Numbered from the stretch's first letter, positions 9,232 to 20,174 are shown. The stretch is DNA of 64,000 nucleotides from an uncultured Litoreibacter sp. (GCA_938030665.1 CALHHY010000026.1:26834-90833), one strand, 5' to 3'. Numbers and translations: made by a program. Notes: generated by a model from the letters alone, not told the origin.

Positions 9232-10536
9232 TCAGCCGGGCTTGCGCAGCGAAATCATGAAAAACCCGTCCATGCCGCCGAGATCAGCCCAGTAATCGGG
9301 CCGCAACCGGATGCCGCCACCATCGCGCAGCCAGCCCCGATCAATGCCAAGGGCGTCGGGGTCAGGTGCAATTTCGGTCAGTTGATGACGCTCGATGGCG
9401 AGCTTTGCCTGCCGCTCCCCCTCCTCCGTCAGCAACGAGCAGGTGCAAAAGACGAGCCGCCCGCCGGGTTTCAACGCCGCCACGGCCCGGTCGATGAGGT
9501 CTGATTGCAGCTGGAACAGCCCGTCCAGGTCCTTGCCGTTCTTGGCGAAAGGCAGGTCTGGGTGACGGCGGATGGTGCCAGTGGCAGAACAGGGCGCATC
9601 CAGCAGAATGGCGTCGAAGGGCGCGGGCGGCTCCCATGTCAGGGCGTCGGCGACAGCGCGGGTCGCGGTCAGCCTTGTCCGGGTCAGGTTCTCTTCGACC
9701 GTGGACATGCGCGCGGGGTTAATATCAAGCGCGGTGACATCCGCGCCAGCGGCGGCCAGTTGCATCGTCTTGCCGCCCGGTGCGGCGCATAAATCAAGGA
9801 TGGCCTCCCCCGGTTGGGGGTCCAGCAGCCGCACCGCAAGCGCGGCGCCTGCGTCCTGCACCCACCAATCGCCGGTCTCATAGCCCTCTAGCCCCGACAC
9901 CTGCCCGGCGCGGGCGAGCCGCAGTGACCCGGTCGGCAAGACAGTTGCACCAAGTTTTTCAGCCCAGTCAGCCTGCCCCGCCGGGTCGCGCAAGGTCAGA
10001 TCAAGCGGCGCGCCTGCCAGATGCGCGGCCTCGATGGCTTGAACGATTTCCTCGTTGTAGATGTGGACGATTCGGCGGCGCAGCCATTTCGGCAGCGTGG
10101 GCACAGTCAGTTCCGACCAGCGGTTAGCGCCCTCAGTCGCGATCCGACGCAGCACCGCGTTGGCAAGCCCTGCCATGCGGCGCGATTGCCGGGAGCGGCG
10201 CATGAGCGACACGCTGGAATCGACGACGCCGTGGGGTGCCTCCCCTTCCACAATCATTTCAACGACGGCCAGCCGCAGGATGTTTAGCGCGGCGGGGGGC
10301 GGCATCTTCTCGACGTAGTCGGCGATCAGGGCGTCGGCGCGGCTGAGGTTGCGCAGGGTCGTCACAGCAAGCCGTTGGCCACGTGCCTTATCAGATGGGC
10401 TAAGGCCTGCAAGCGGGCCCGTGGCGCGGGTCAGCTCCGACAATTGCAGATGGTCGACGGTGACCCCGTGAAGCAAGGCCAATGCGGCCTCCCGCGCGGC
10501 AAAAATGTTTGGTTTCGCGGGCGCTTGCTCGGCCAT
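9232..10536 (-). CDS. RsmB/NOP-family rRNA (cytosine-5) methyltransferase
   Basis: The 434-residue protein transfers a methyl group from S-adenosylmethionine to C5 of a cytosine in rRNA. An N-terminal NusB-like RNA-binding domain (about residues 10-140) is followed by the Rossmann methyltransferase fold. The SAM-binding loop is DLCAAPGGKT near 245-254. The two cysteines that define this family lie in DAPCSATG (near 315) and CTCSLL (near 363); the second is the nucleophile. The layout is that of RsmB (m5C967 in E. coli numbering), but the paralogue assignment was not tested, so no symbol is given. It precedes the heparinase gene by 70 bp and is divergent from the SDHAF4-like gene. Confidence 0.92.
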   Translation of the reverse strand: MAEQAPAKPNIFAAREAALALLHGVTVDHLQLSELTRATGPLAGLSPSDKARGQRLAVTTLRNLSRADALIADYVEKMPPPAALNILRLAVVEMIVEGEAPHGVVDSSVSLMRRSRQSRRMAGLANAVLRRIATEGANRWSELTVPTLPKWLRRRIVHIYNEEIVQAIEAAHLAGAPLDLTLRDPAGQADWAEKLGATVLPTGSLRLARAGQVSGLEGYETGDWWVQDAGAALAVRLLDPQPGEAILDLCAAPGGKTMQLAAAGADVTALDINPARMSTVEENLTRTRLTATRAVADALTWEPPAPFDAILLDAPCSATGTIRRHPDLPFAKNGKDLDGLFQLQSDLIDRAVAALKPGGRLVFCTCSLLTEEGERQAKLAIERHQLTEIAPDPDALGIDRGWLRDGGGIRLRPDYWADLGGMDGFFMISLRKPG

Positions 10537-10574
10537 GCCTTGTCTCCTTTGTCGCGCCGCGTATATCAGCAGCT

Positions 10575-10754
10575 ATGAGCAAAGAACCAGAGGACAAGCT
10601 GCCCCCGGCGGCAAAACGGGCGCTGGCCGAGGCGGAGGCGCGACGCATGGCCGCCAAAGAGTCGGAACTGCCAAAGGAGCTAGGTGGCCGCGACGGACCT
10701 GAGCCCGTGCGTTACGGCGATTGGGAGCGGAAGGGCATCGCGGTCGATTTCTGA
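10575..10754 (+). CDS. DUF1674 / SDHAF4-type succinate dehydrogenase assembly factor
   Basis: This 59-residue protein starts at the ATG at 10575; the longer open frame upstream overlaps the divergent methyltransferase gene. The C-terminal signature GGRDGPEPVRYGDWE, ending in GIAVDF, is the conserved core of DUF1674, homologous to mitochondrial Sdh8/SDHAF4. That factor binds flavinylated SdhA and shields it before assembly of complex II. The N-terminal half is a charged Ala/Glu/Lys helix. It stands alone on the + strand between two leftward genes, and sdh genes are not in the window. The family call is strong because of the signature; the role is by homology. Confidence 0.88.
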   Translation: MSKEPEDKLPPAAKRALAEAEARRMAAKESELPKELGGRDGPEPVRYGDWERKGIAVDF

Positions 10755-10791
10755 ACTGCCGTGCTTGTGGGCTTGAAGGTAAGCCGCCGGA

Positions 10792-11157
10792 TCACCGGAT
10801 CGAAAGGTCGGCGTATTCACCCGCCCCACGGTCGGACTGAAAGCGGATCGTGTTGCCCTGAACGCTAACTTTCTGACAGTTTTGACCCAGGTCGCGCTTG
10901 CCCCAGAAGAGGGTACGGCAGAAGAATCCGTCCTGCCAATTCCACTCGCCTTTGACGCCCATCCCAAAAGCGCGGCCCGTAATCTCGCCGTTGCGCGTCA
11001 CGTTGACCCGGATGCCAGTGATCCGCAGGTCCTTACCGTCAACGACCCGCATGAACTCGTCCTTGCCGTCAATTCGCTCAAACCCCTGCGCGGCAGTGGC
11101 GGCGAGGCAAAGCGCCAGAGCGGCGGCAGCGGAAGGCAAGATGTGGTTGCGCGGCAT
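10792..11157 (-). CDS. Secreted small hypothetical protein
   Basis: This 121-residue protein has an N-terminal signal peptide (PSAAAALALCLAATAAQG) and a mature domain of about 95 residues. The mature part has alternating beta-strand character, two cysteines (FFCRTLFWG and QNCQKVSVQ) that could form a disulfide, and aromatic residues around GEWNWQDGFFC. Close homologues next to dapB in Roseobacters are, as I recall, sometimes misannotated as dihydrodipicolinate reductase because of that position; no reductase motif is present here. It is 84 bp downstream of the next gene, dapB being upstream on the same strand. Function unknown; likely periplasmic. Confidence 0.75.
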   Translation of the reverse strand: MPRNHILPSAAAALALCLAATAAQGFERIDGKDEFMRVVDGKDLRITGIRVNVTRNGEITGRAFGMGVKGEWNWQDGFFCRTLFWGKRDLGQNCQKVSVQGNTIRFQSDRGAGEYADLSIR

Positions 11158-11241
11158 AGAAACGCTCCTGAGGGTTTACAAGCATTACGCAGGCTGGCCC
11201 CGTTTGGTTTCAAATTCGCCAGTGAGATTGGCGGAAATCTG

Positions 11242-12051
11242 CTAAAGGCCCAGCACATCCATCATGTCATACTGTCCCGGCCCCTTGTCCTGCCCCCAAA
11301 GCGCGGCCTTCAAAGCCCCACGCGCAAAGATACCCCGGTCGGTGGCCAGATGGCGCAGCACGACGCGCTCGCCGTCGGCGGCGAAGATCACGTCATGCTC
11401 CCCCACCACGTCGCCGCCCCGGATGGCGGTGAAGCCGATATCGCCGCGTTTGCGGGCCCCGGTAATGCCATCACGCCCGCTGTCGCGTACGTCGTCCAAG
11501 TTGACGCCCCGCCCTTCGGCGGCGGCCTCCCCCAGCATCAGGGCGGTGCCTGAAGGAGCGTCAACCTTGTGGCGGTGATGCGCCTCGACCACCTCGATGT
11601 CGAAATCCGCGTCCAGCGCCTGCGCCACCATCCGGGTCAGTTTGGTCAGCAGGTTGACCCCAAGGCTCATGTTGCCAGCCCGTACGATCGCAGCGTGGCG
11701 CGCGGCGGCGGCGATCTTGGCCAAATGGCTGTCATCCATGCCCGTGGTGCCGATGACATGAACCGCGCGGGCCTGTGCGGCAAGCTCCGCATGGACGACG
11801 GTCGCGTCGGGCGAGGTGAAATCGATGATCGCCTGCGCGTCTTTCACCACCTCAATGGCGTCGCTGACCACGGGGACGCCGGTGGTCGCCCCGCCCATGG
11901 CCTGCCCCAGGTCCTGGCCTACCCACGCATGGCCCGCGCGTTCCGTCACGCCGATGAGCCTGCACTTGTCCGACGCCGCCACAGTCGCAATCAGCATCTG
12001 GCCCATACGGCCCGACGCCCCTGTGATGACGATCCCCGGCAGGCTGGTCAT
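11242..12051 (-). CDS. dapB: 4-hydroxy-tetrahydrodipicolinate reductase
   Basis: DapB reduces 4-hydroxy-tetrahydrodipicolinate with NAD(P)H in the lysine/diaminopimelate pathway. The 269-residue product starts at the ATG at 12051, preceded by AGGGAAG; the open frame extends 63 codons further but without family homology, and that extension lies antisense to rbfA. The N-terminal Rossmann motif is GASGRMGQ. The central catalytic segment [15 protein letters not shown] carries the His pair and Lys used in proton transfer. The C-terminal dimer region is normal in length. The gene is divergent from rbfA-truB with a 78-bp intergenic region, which must hold both promoters. Confidence 0.97.
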   Translation of the reverse strand: MTSLPGIVITGASGRMGQMLIATVAASDKCRLIGVTERAGHAWVGQDLGQAMGGATTGVPVVSDAIEVVKDAQAIIDFTSPDATVVHAELAAQARAVHVIGTTGMDDSHLAKIAAAARHAAIVRAGNMSLGVNLLTKLTRMVAQALDADFDIEVVEAHHRHKVDAPSGTALMLGEAAAEGRGVNLDDVRDSGRDGITGARKRGDIGFTAIRGGDVVGEHDVIFAADGERVVLRHLATDRGIFARGALKAALWGQDKGPGQYDMMDVLGL

Positions 12052-12129
12052 GGCATTCTTCCCTTTTGAAACTCGCCGTCGATCTAGGCCCCATTGCACG
12101 CGTGGCGCAAGGGGCTTAAGTGGCAGCGC

Positions 12130-12528
12130 ATGGCAAAGAACTCTCATTTCTCCGGGGCGGGGCCGTCCCAACGGCAGTTGCGTGTGGGCGAGCTGATCCG
12201 GCGCACGCTGGCGGATGTGCTGAACCGCGGCGACATTCATGACCCCGATCTGAACCGCATGTCGATTACGGTCTCAGAGGTGCGCACCTCCCCCGACCTG
12301 AAGATCGCCACCGTTTTCGTACTGCCCCTTGGCGGCGAGAAGCGCAAAGAGGCGATCGAGGCGCTTGCCCGCAACAAGGGCGAACTGCGACGCGCGCTGA
12401 GCAAAGAGATGACAATGAAATACTCCCCCGATCTGCGCTTCGTCCTGGACGAAAGCTTTGACCGGATGGACGAGACTAGCCGCTTGCTGCGCCAGGACGA
12501 TGTGCGCCGCGACGTGGACGGCGAATAA
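12130..12528 (+). CDS. rbfA: 30S ribosome-binding factor RbfA
   Basis: RbfA is a small KH-fold protein that helps mature the 16S rRNA 5' end and the 30S subunit, important at low temperature. The 132-residue frame starts at ATG 12130 (MAKNSHFSG). The [14 protein letters not shown] helix, the [17 protein letters not shown] strand-helix and the C-terminal [10 protein letters not shown] strand are the usual conserved parts. It is 11 bp upstream of truB, so the two form an operon, as is common (often with infB-nusA upstream in other bacteria, not here). The intergenic region with dapB is short. Confidence 0.96.
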   Translation: MAKNSHFSGAGPSQRQLRVGELIRRTLADVLNRGDIHDPDLNRMSITVSEVRTSPDLKIATVFVLPLGGEKRKEAIEALARNKGELRRALSKEMTMKYSPDLRFVLDESFDRMDETSRLLRQDDVRRDVDGE

Positions 12529-12539
12529 GGAACCACGCT

Positions 12540-13445
12540 TTGGGACGACGCAAGAAGGGCCGGGATATCTCGGGGTGGCTGGTCGTGGACAAGCCCGCAG
12601 GCATCAGCTCCAACAATGTGGTCGGCAAGATCAGGTGGGCGCTGAATGCCAACAAGGCGGGCCATGCGGGGACTTTGGACCCGGATGCGACAGGTATTCT
12701 GGCCATCGCGCTTGGCGAGGCCACGAAAACGGTGCCGTACGTGACCGACGCGCTGAAGGCCTATGATTTCACGATCCGGCTGGGGGAAGCCACAAATACC
12801 GACGATGCAGAGGGGGAGGTGACCGACACCTCCGACCTGCGGCCCGGTGACGACGAGATCATCGCCGCGCTGACAGGCTTTACCGGCGACATCATGCAGG
12901 TGCCGCCAAAATTCTCCGCCGTGAAGGTGGATGGGCAGCGGGCCTATAAGCTGTCGCGTAGCGGCGAGGATGTCGAGCTGGAAGCGCGGCCCCTTTACGT
13001 GGATGACCTGAGCTTCATTAGCCGCCCCGACCCTGATCATGTCACGCTGCATATGGCTTGTGGCAAAGGCGGCTACGTCCGGGCAATCGCTCGCGATCTG
13101 GGGGCGACGCTTGGCTGTCTTGGCCATGTGCGTGACCTGCGCCGCGTCTGGTCCGGCCCGTTCGAGCTGTCGGATGCCGTGACGCTTGAGCAGGTCGAGG
13201 CGCTGGCCAAGCAGCCTGAGCTTGACAACATGCTGCTGCCGCTGGAGCTGGGGTTGGCTGACCTGCCAGAGCTGCCGACCACTGCAGAAGGTGCCGCCAA
13301 AATGCGCAACGGCAACCCCGGCATGGTGCTGGCCAGCGACGTTGCCTACGGCGACGAGGCTTGGGCGTCCTTTGAAGGTCAGGCCGTCGCCGTCGGGCGC
13401 TACAAGGGCGGGGAACTGCATCCGAGCCGGGTTTTCAAGGCCTGA
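12540..13445 (+). CDS. truB: tRNA pseudouridine(55) synthase TruB
   Basis: TruB makes pseudouridine 55 in the T-loop of tRNAs. The 301-residue product uses a TTG start at 12540 with an AAGGA-type site just upstream in the rbfA tail; no in-frame ATG lies nearby and the first residues ([19 protein letters not shown]) are family-typical. The catalytic Asp is D47 in [21 protein letters not shown] and the [12 protein letters not shown] segment follow in order. The C-terminal part (about 240-301) is a shortened PUA-like extension. It is co-transcribed with rbfA. A 12-bp inverted repeat lies about 60 bp after the stop. Confidence 0.96.
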   Translation: MGRRKKGRDISGWLVVDKPAGISSNNVVGKIRWALNANKAGHAGTLDPDATGILAIALGEATKTVPYVTDALKAYDFTIRLGEATNTDDAEGEVTDTSDLRPGDDEIIAALTGFTGDIMQVPPKFSAVKVDGQRAYKLSRSGEDVELEARPLYVDDLSFISRPDPDHVTLHMACGKGGYVRAIARDLGATLGCLGHVRDLRRVWSGPFELSDAVTLEQVEALAKQPELDNMLLPLELGLADLPELPTTAEGAAKMRNGNPGMVLASDVAYGDEAWASFEGQAVAVGRYKGGELHPSRVFKA

Positions 13446-13504
13446 TCCCTAGCCAACCCGCACAAATTAGGCTGATATATTTCATTATCGTTCGTTTTTG
13501 CATA

Positions 13505-13531
13505 AGTTCTCCTGCATTATGCGGGAGAACT
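13505..13531. repeat. 27-nt inverted repeat after truB
   Basis: AGTTCTCCTGCA at 13505-13516 pairs with TGCGGGAGAACT at 13520-13531, with one G-T wobble, across a 3-nt loop. It sits in the 231-bp spacer between truB and the next + strand gene. No T-run follows on the + strand, so it is not a canonical Rho-independent terminator. It could be an mRNA 3'-end stabiliser or an operator. Nothing else was recognised in this spacer. Confidence 0.6.
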
Positions 13532-13676
13532 CGGCCTATTTAACCCTGAATATTACAATTTCGCTCACAAAAACCGCGCCACGATAAGCCCTGCGTGAGG
13601 CGGGTATCGGGCAGGGGTAGTCGCCGGATAGACCTGTTGCCAGCACATGCTTTCAACTTTCCAAGGACCCCCACCC

Positions 13677-14165
13677 ATGACCCATACACGCAACAATATC
13701 TGGACGCTGCTGACCGCCGGCGCGCTGGCGACGCTGGCTTTTGACCTGTTCGGCCAGGGCCTCTCCCCCCTTCTGGGCTACGCGAAACTGGCCCCGGTCG
13801 GGTTGGCGCAAGGCACGATCAAAGCCGTCTTCGGCGCGGCCCCCAAGGGCATTGGCGACATCGTCCATATCATGACCGGGCTGATGGTTTATTCACTGGG
13901 CTACGTGCTGGTGGCACGCCCGATCCAGCAGAAGCTGATGCCGAACCTGCATTGGGGCCTGACCTCCATCGCCTATGGCGTCGGCCTCTTTATCTTCGCG
14001 CTGTATTTTGTGGCGCATCTGATTGCAGGCAACAAGCCGTTCCTGGGCTGGACCGGGATCACCTATGTCGCACTTTGGGGGCATATCCTTTACGCCATGG
14101 TGCTGGTGGCGGTGCTTGAAATGAACCCGTTCGGCAAGCGCAGCGTCGCGCCGCTCGCCGCTTGA
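13677..14165 (+). CDS. Conserved four-helix membrane protein, unknown function
   Basis: The 162-residue product starts at ATG 13677, preceded by AAGGA 10 bp upstream; an earlier in-frame start 10 codons away has no better site. Four hydrophobic segments can be seen: about 9-30, 62-80, 97-118 and 128-148. Loops are short, and the C-terminus is Arg/Lys-containing (GKRSVAPLAA), suggesting a cytoplasmic end. No catalytic or binding motif was recognised, though histidines near membrane borders (DIVHIMTG, YFVAHLIAG, WGHILYA) could bind a metal or heme. I do not recognise the family. It is followed 32 bp later by the DUF1643 gene on the same strand. Confidence 0.7.
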   Translation: MTHTRNNIWTLLTAGALATLAFDLFGQGLSPLLGYAKLAPVGLAQGTIKAVFGAAPKGIGDIVHIMTGLMVYSLGYVLVARPIQQKLMPNLHWGLTSIAYGVGLFIFALYFVAHLIAGNKPFLGWTGITYVALWGHILYAMVLVAVLEMNPFGKRSVAPLAA

Positions 14166-14197
14166 ACCACCGCGCATGGCCTGCCACAAGGCGGGCC

Positions 14198-14713
14198 ATG
14201 ATCACCCGCACCCACCTTAAAGGCGACGCCGCCAGCACTGCCACCTATTCCGATTGCGAGCGGTACCGCTACGACTTGACCCGCATTTGGGCGGAGGATG
14301 ACGGCCGCATCGCCTTTGTGATGCTGAACCCCTCGACCGCGACCGAAGTGCAGAACGACCCCACGGTGGAACGCTGCGAGCGTCGCGCCCGCGCCCTTGG
14401 CTACGGCGCGTTTCGCGTTTGCAACATCTTCGCCTGGCGCGACACCGACCCCTTCAAGATGCGCAAGGCCTCGGACCCGGTCGGGCCTGCCAATGACGCG
14501 GCGATACTTGATGCCTGCAATTGGGCCGGCAAGCTGGTCTGCGCCTGGGGCACCCATGGCGCGCATCTGCACCGGGGCCCCGAGGTAGAGACGCTGATGC
14601 GGGGGACGGGCCAGCCACTTTACCACCTGGGTCTCAGCAAAGCCGGCCACCCCAAACATCCGCTGTATATCGCCTACACCCAGCAGCCGCAGCTGTGGAC
14701 GGCAGCGGGTTAG
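14198..14713 (+). CDS. DUF1643 domain protein
   Basis: The 171-residue protein has the DUF1643 signature: RYDLTRIWAEDDGRIAFVMLNPSTA near residues 23-46, then NDPTVERCERRA, RVCNIFAWRDTDP and LVCAWGTHGA, ending with HLGLSKAGHPKHPLYI. The function of the family is unknown; conserved Asn, Cys, Trp and His residues look like an enzyme active site. The start is the ATG at 14198; the longer open frame overlaps the previous gene's stop. It converges with the RTX-repeat gene 10 bp away. The family call is based on memory of the MLNPSTA and GLSKxGxPxHPLY motifs, which are distinctive. Confidence 0.85.
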   Translation: MITRTHLKGDAASTATYSDCERYRYDLTRIWAEDDGRIAFVMLNPSTATEVQNDPTVERCERRARALGYGAFRVCNIFAWRDTDPFKMRKASDPVGPANDAAILDACNWAGKLVCAWGTHGAHLHRGPEVETLMRGTGQPLYHLGLSKAGHPKHPLYIAYTQQPQLWTAAG

Positions 14714-14723
14714 CGCTGGTTCG

Positions 14724-15569
14724 TCAGACCGCCGGCTGCGCGGAAGGCCCAAAAGGCGCAGCCACCAGAAAGATGTCGTCAAGCGTCAACTCGACGTCAT
14801 TGTCCACAGTGCCGATGATGGCGTCATCGGCCAAAATATCAGTACCGGTGGCCGACACCACCAAGGACAGGCTCGGCTGTGGCGTGCCTTCCTCAAAAAG
14901 CACCGTGATCGTGTCCTCGTCCGGGTTATAATCCGTAATCCGCGCGCCGTTGTCATCGGTGAGCCAGGTTCCAAGGACAAACGCATCCTCGCCTTCCTCT
15001 CCAGCCGCCACATCGCCGTTGCCCAGCTGCAAGACGTCGTCGCCATCGCCACCGAACAGCTGGTCGGCACCATCAAAGTCCTGACCGCCAAATTCGGCAT
15101 CGCTGACCCCATCATAAGAGCCGGTTAGCACGTCGTCCCCGGCTCCGCCTCGCAAGACATCCGCGCCAAACTCGCCAAACAGCAAATCATTCTGTGGGCC
15201 GCCTTCTAGCTGGTCATTGCCGGTGCCCCCCAAGAGGGTGTCCGCGCCAAACCCGCCAGCCAGCACATCATCGCCGCCGTCGCCAGAAATGAAATCGCCG
15301 CCCGGCAGGCCGCGCAGGTCGTCATCGCCAGGCCCGCCATTGATCGTGTCATCACCAAAGCCACCGAAAATCAGGTCGTCGCCCGCTCCGCCAGAAACCG
15401 TGTCATCTCCGTTCATGGCGGTGATACGATCCGGGCCATCGGTGCCTTCAATCGTCTCCGGTTCATCGGTGCCTTCAAGGCTGTCGAACCGCTCGCCGTC
15501 GCCCTCGTCAGCGAGGAACAGCAGACTGGTGCCCATGAAGACCACCATTATAGAGAATGCAATCAGCAT
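14724..15569 (-). CDS. Membrane-anchored RTX calcium-binding repeat protein
   Basis: The product is about 281 residues from the ATG at 15569; the open frame extends to 15665 but the upstream part lacks a clear signal. The N-terminus is a single hydrophobic segment (LIAFSIMVVFMGTSLLFL) followed by an acidic linker. About eight glycine-aspartate nonapeptides (GGxGxDxLx type) then run from roughly residue 45 to 155. The C-terminal 90 residues form an acidic beta-rich domain with a VTDYNPDEDTI-like segment (here ITDYNPDEDTI), as in the tails of RTX proteins. RTX repeats bind calcium and fold outside the cell. An N-terminal membrane anchor is unusual, since most RTX proteins leave by type I secretion. 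Start choice is uncertain. Confidence 0.75.
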   Translation of the reverse strand: MLIAFSIMVVFMGTSLLFLADEGDGERFDSLEGTDEPETIEGTDGPDRITAMNGDDTVSGGAGDDLIFGGFGDDTINGGPGDDDLRGLPGGDFISGDGGDDVLAGGFGADTLLGGTGNDQLEGGPQNDLLFGEFGADVLRGGAGDDVLTGSYDGVSDAEFGGQDFDGADQLFGGDGDDVLQLGNGDVAAGEEGEDAFVLGTWLTDDNGARITDYNPDEDTITVLFEEGTPQPSLSLVVSATGTDILADDAIIGTVDNDVELTLDDIFLVAAPFGPSAQPAV

Positions 15570-15919
15570 CAGATGTACTCGTTTACTCGCCAAAACTGCA
15601 GGGAACTTTGATGGAATTTTGTGGGAAAGGGAAGCCGCACCGCCATATTTAAACCATAGTATCAAATAATTACGTGGTTAATTGTATCGCTATTGGCAAC
15701 AATACTGCCGATCTGAGGGGTACAGGTGATAAAACCGGGGATGTTTCGCCGTATTCTTGCCGCATAGCATGGCAGGCCGCTGCGATGATTCACACTTTCC
15801 TTTTGCGCCAAACCCTCCTATACGCGCGCATCGGCTTCCATAGGGCCGACCCTCCATGGGCCTTGCTGGACGACATCCCGGCCTGCGCCATAACCCTTAA
15901 CCTTTTGAAGGAGACCCCG

Positions 15920-16189
15920 ATGTCGATCACTGCTGAAGAAAAAGCCCGCGTCATGAAAGAATTCGCCACGAAAGAGGGCGACACCGGCTCCCCCGAGGTG
16001 CAGGTCGCAATCCTGACCTCCCGCATCACCACGCTGACGGAGCATTTCAAAACGCACAAAAAAGACAACCACGGCCGCCGCGGCCTGCTGAAAATGGTCG
16101 CGCTGCGCCGTAAGCTGCTGGACTACACCAAGGCGAAAGACGAGGCCCGCTATCAGGACCTGATCAAGCGCCTGGGCATCCGCCGCTAG
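15920..16189 (+). CDS. rpsO: 30S ribosomal protein S15
   Basis: This 89-residue protein is ribosomal protein uS15, which binds the central domain of 16S rRNA. It starts at ATG 15920 preceded by AAGGAG. Family signatures are [37 protein letters not shown] and the C-terminal [13 protein letters not shown] strong hairpin terminator follows 24 bp after the stop. In many bacteria rpsO directly precedes pnp; here the two are separated by an opposite-strand DUF3179 gene. The 254 bp upstream of the RBS up to the RTX gene hold nothing I recognise besides presumed promoter sequence. Confidence 0.98.
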   Translation: MSITAEEKARVMKEFATKEGDTGSPEVQVAILTSRITTLTEHFKTHKKDNHGRRGLLKMVALRRKLLDYTKAKDEARYQDLIKRLGIRR

Positions 16190-16212
16190 GCTGACCGGCC
16201 ACCGCAGAATAG

Positions 16213-16245
16213 AAAAACGCCCGCTGCAGCCAGCGGGCGTTTTTT
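16213..16245. terminator. Bidirectional Rho-independent terminator after rpsO
   Basis: CGCCCGCTG at 16218-16226 pairs perfectly with CAGCGGGCG at 16231-16239 around a 4-nt loop. Six T follow on the + strand (16240-16245) and five A precede (16213-16217), so it can end both rpsO transcripts and the leftward DUF3179 transcript that stops at 16270. Confidence 0.92.
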
Positions 16246-16269
16246 GTTGCGTGTCCTGTGGCGCAGGTA

Positions 16270-17661
16270 TCAGCCGGTCCAAAGCTCCGTATCAGGGTGG
16301 AACTGCGACCAGGCGAACCAGAATGCCTGGTGGCTGCCAAGGTCATCGCCAGCTGCGTCAACAGCCCTGATCCCGCCCGCGTCCAGCTTGAGCCGAACAT
16401 TCTCGAACGCGATCTCTTTGCCCTGACGCAAGGCTGCCATGGCGGTGCTGCGCTGGAACGCCACCGGCGTGCCGGAGGCAGTCACGATCCCGATGATATC
16501 CTCGTGCACCGACAGGCGAGGGTCCACGTCACCAACCGGAAAGATCGGGCCATTCGCGTCGCGGCCATTGCGGAAGTTGAAGTCACGGCCCAGGGCCAGC
16601 TCCTCAATCAGCACGGTCGTTTCCGGATGCGCCTTTTTCCAGGTGCCCCAGTCAGTGGTGACCACGCCGGCCTGTTCCAGCTGCACGCCTTTCTTGGCCA
16701 ATGGCCCCGTCACCGCCTTGCCGAGGAACGTGTCGAAGACGGAATAGGTCTCGACGTCATACATCACCTTGTTGGAGCGTATCAGCAGGCCCGAGGTACG
16801 CAGGATAGGGCGCTTGATGCCCGCCCCCAGATTGTCGGTGAAATAGGCCTGCGCCGCACCGCACAAAGTGCAATAGGGGATGCCCAGATCCCGCCCGCCA
16901 AGCGTGTCGTTGACCATCTCGCGGACTTCCATGATGCGGCGGGGATAGGCGCGGTATTCGCCGTTCACCTCGACGCCGAAGACAATGTCGTCATCCTTGA
17001 GCCATGTCGCCTCTTCAGCCGTGCTGACGGGCGGGTTGTCAGCCGCCGGGATGCAGTTGCAGCGCCCGTTCGTCGTGTCATATTCGCGGTCATCGATCAG
17101 CACCCCACCCCAGGAGACGTGCCGCCAGTCGATATCGCCCTCGACAAAAATCTGGTCCCAGCCGGGTACCACAGTCGTGAAGATGGCGCGTTTGGCTTCC
17201 AGATAGTCAGGCGGCGCGGGGATATCCCAGGCGATCAGCCGGTCGGTGACGTGGCCCCATTGGTTCTGGTTGGGAAGCTGCGTCTTGAAAAGCGTGGCCG
17301 CCGCGTCGTTCAGCGCGTTGTTCAGCTGCTGGCTGGGTGCGAAGCGCATCAGGTCTGCAATCAGCCAGACCAGCCTTGGGTCGCCGGACTCCGCGATTTG
17401 CTCAAGCGCCAGCGACTGGTCACGGCCCCATGAGGATTGCTGCATGCTGTCGATGAAAGCGGCTTTGACCGCGTTCTTCACATCCTCCGACAACGAACCC
17501 GTGGGGATTTCGGGCGGGAAGCCAAACTCGTCAGTAACGTATTTCGGCAGCTCGGCCTGCGCCGGGGCTGGGATGGAGGACATAACAGCCGTGGCCGCGA
17601 AAGCCGCCACCAGCATGTATTTCGTGAGGGTTCCAGAAACGGAACGGAGTGCTGCAATCAT
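16270..17661 (-). CDS. Secreted DUF3179 domain protein
   Basis: The 463-residue protein has a signal peptide (hydrophobic core near 15-30, cleavage near APAQAE). It contains the DUF3179 core: FGVEVNGEYRAYPRRIMEVREMVNDTLGG near 225-255, then the cysteine pair in YCTLCGAA near 265, GLLIRSNKVMYD and a C-terminal AFWFAWSQFHPDTELW. An additional CNC motif lies near 202. The function of DUF3179 is not established; the Cys pair and conserved His/Asp suggest a metal or redox site. It sits between rpsO and pnp on the opposite strand, sharing the rpsO terminator, and is divergent from pnp over about 380 bp. Confidence 0.88.
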   Translation of the reverse strand: MIAALRSVSGTLTKYMLVAAFAATAVMSSIPAPAQAELPKYVTDEFGFPPEIPTGSLSEDVKNAVKAAFIDSMQQSSWGRDQSLALEQIAESGDPRLVWLIADLMRFAPSQQLNNALNDAAATLFKTQLPNQNQWGHVTDRLIAWDIPAPPDYLEAKRAIFTTVVPGWDQIFVEGDIDWRHVSWGGVLIDDREYDTTNGRCNCIPAADNPPVSTAEEATWLKDDDIVFGVEVNGEYRAYPRRIMEVREMVNDTLGGRDLGIPYCTLCGAAQAYFTDNLGAGIKRPILRTSGLLIRSNKVMYDVETYSVFDTFLGKAVTGPLAKKGVQLEQAGVVTTDWGTWKKAHPETTVLIEELALGRDFNFRNGRDANGPIFPVGDVDPRLSVHEDIIGIVTASGTPVAFQRSTAMAALRQGKEIAFENVRLKLDAGGIRAVDAAGDDLGSHQAFWFAWSQFHPDTELWTG

Positions 17662-18041
17662 AGTGAAGCCTTTCGCCGGCGCTTTGCGCGCAAGATTGGG
17701 TGAGGTCAGATCCTGAGCAAAAATCGTCGCAAAGCCGTCGCCACACCAATCACGTTTCCAATATTTTTCGTGGGGTTTGTTTCAATCGTTGTCATTTGGC
17801 GCCCTGATCTGATGAAGAGGCCGGGCAATAACCAAGCGCCGAGACCCAGAAATGCGCGTCTCACCCGTCAGCAATCCCCCACTTTCCAAACGCCGCAAAC
17901 CCCTATATAGCCGCCTCATCTGAGACGTGGCGCGCGGACCCCCGCGCCATACAAAGGAAACAGGGGTCGGCGGCAATGGGGCCGCCATTGAAATGGGAGA
18001 CGCGGGAAGGCCCGCGAGTGCTTCCAGATAGGAAACGACAC
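17662..18041. other. Divergent intergenic region, DUF3179 gene / pnp
   Basis: This 380-bp stretch separates the two divergent genes and must hold both promoters. The right third contains three consecutive hairpins in the presumed pnp leader (listed separately). No tRNA, small gene or other element was recognised in the left two thirds. Confidence 0.7.
17937..18016 (+). promoter_or_regulatory. pnp 5' leader with three tandem hairpins
   Basis: Three perfect stems lie in series upstream of the pnp start: GACCCC 17937-17942 with GGGGTC 17963-17968 (20-nt loop); GGCGGC 17969-17974 with GCCGCC 17981-17986 (6-nt loop); CGCGGG 18001-18006 with CCCGCG 18011-18016 (4-nt loop AAGG). In enterobacteria a pnp leader stem is cut by RNase III and then attacked by PNPase, giving autocontrol. 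A similar role here is an inference from position and structure only. Confidence 0.6.

Positions 18042-20174
<2,133 letters not shown>

Noticed and set aside
12237..13421. 394-codon minus-strand frame opposite truB and rbfA
   Set aside because: Antisense shadow of two conserved housekeeping genes.
15666..15919. Possible tRNA or small RNA upstream of rpsO
   Set aside because: No cloverleaf or strong hairpin could be drawn; treated as promoter and leader sequence only.
16258..17433. 391-codon + strand frame opposite the DUF3179 gene
   Set aside because: Antisense shadow; the minus strand has a signal peptide and family motifs.
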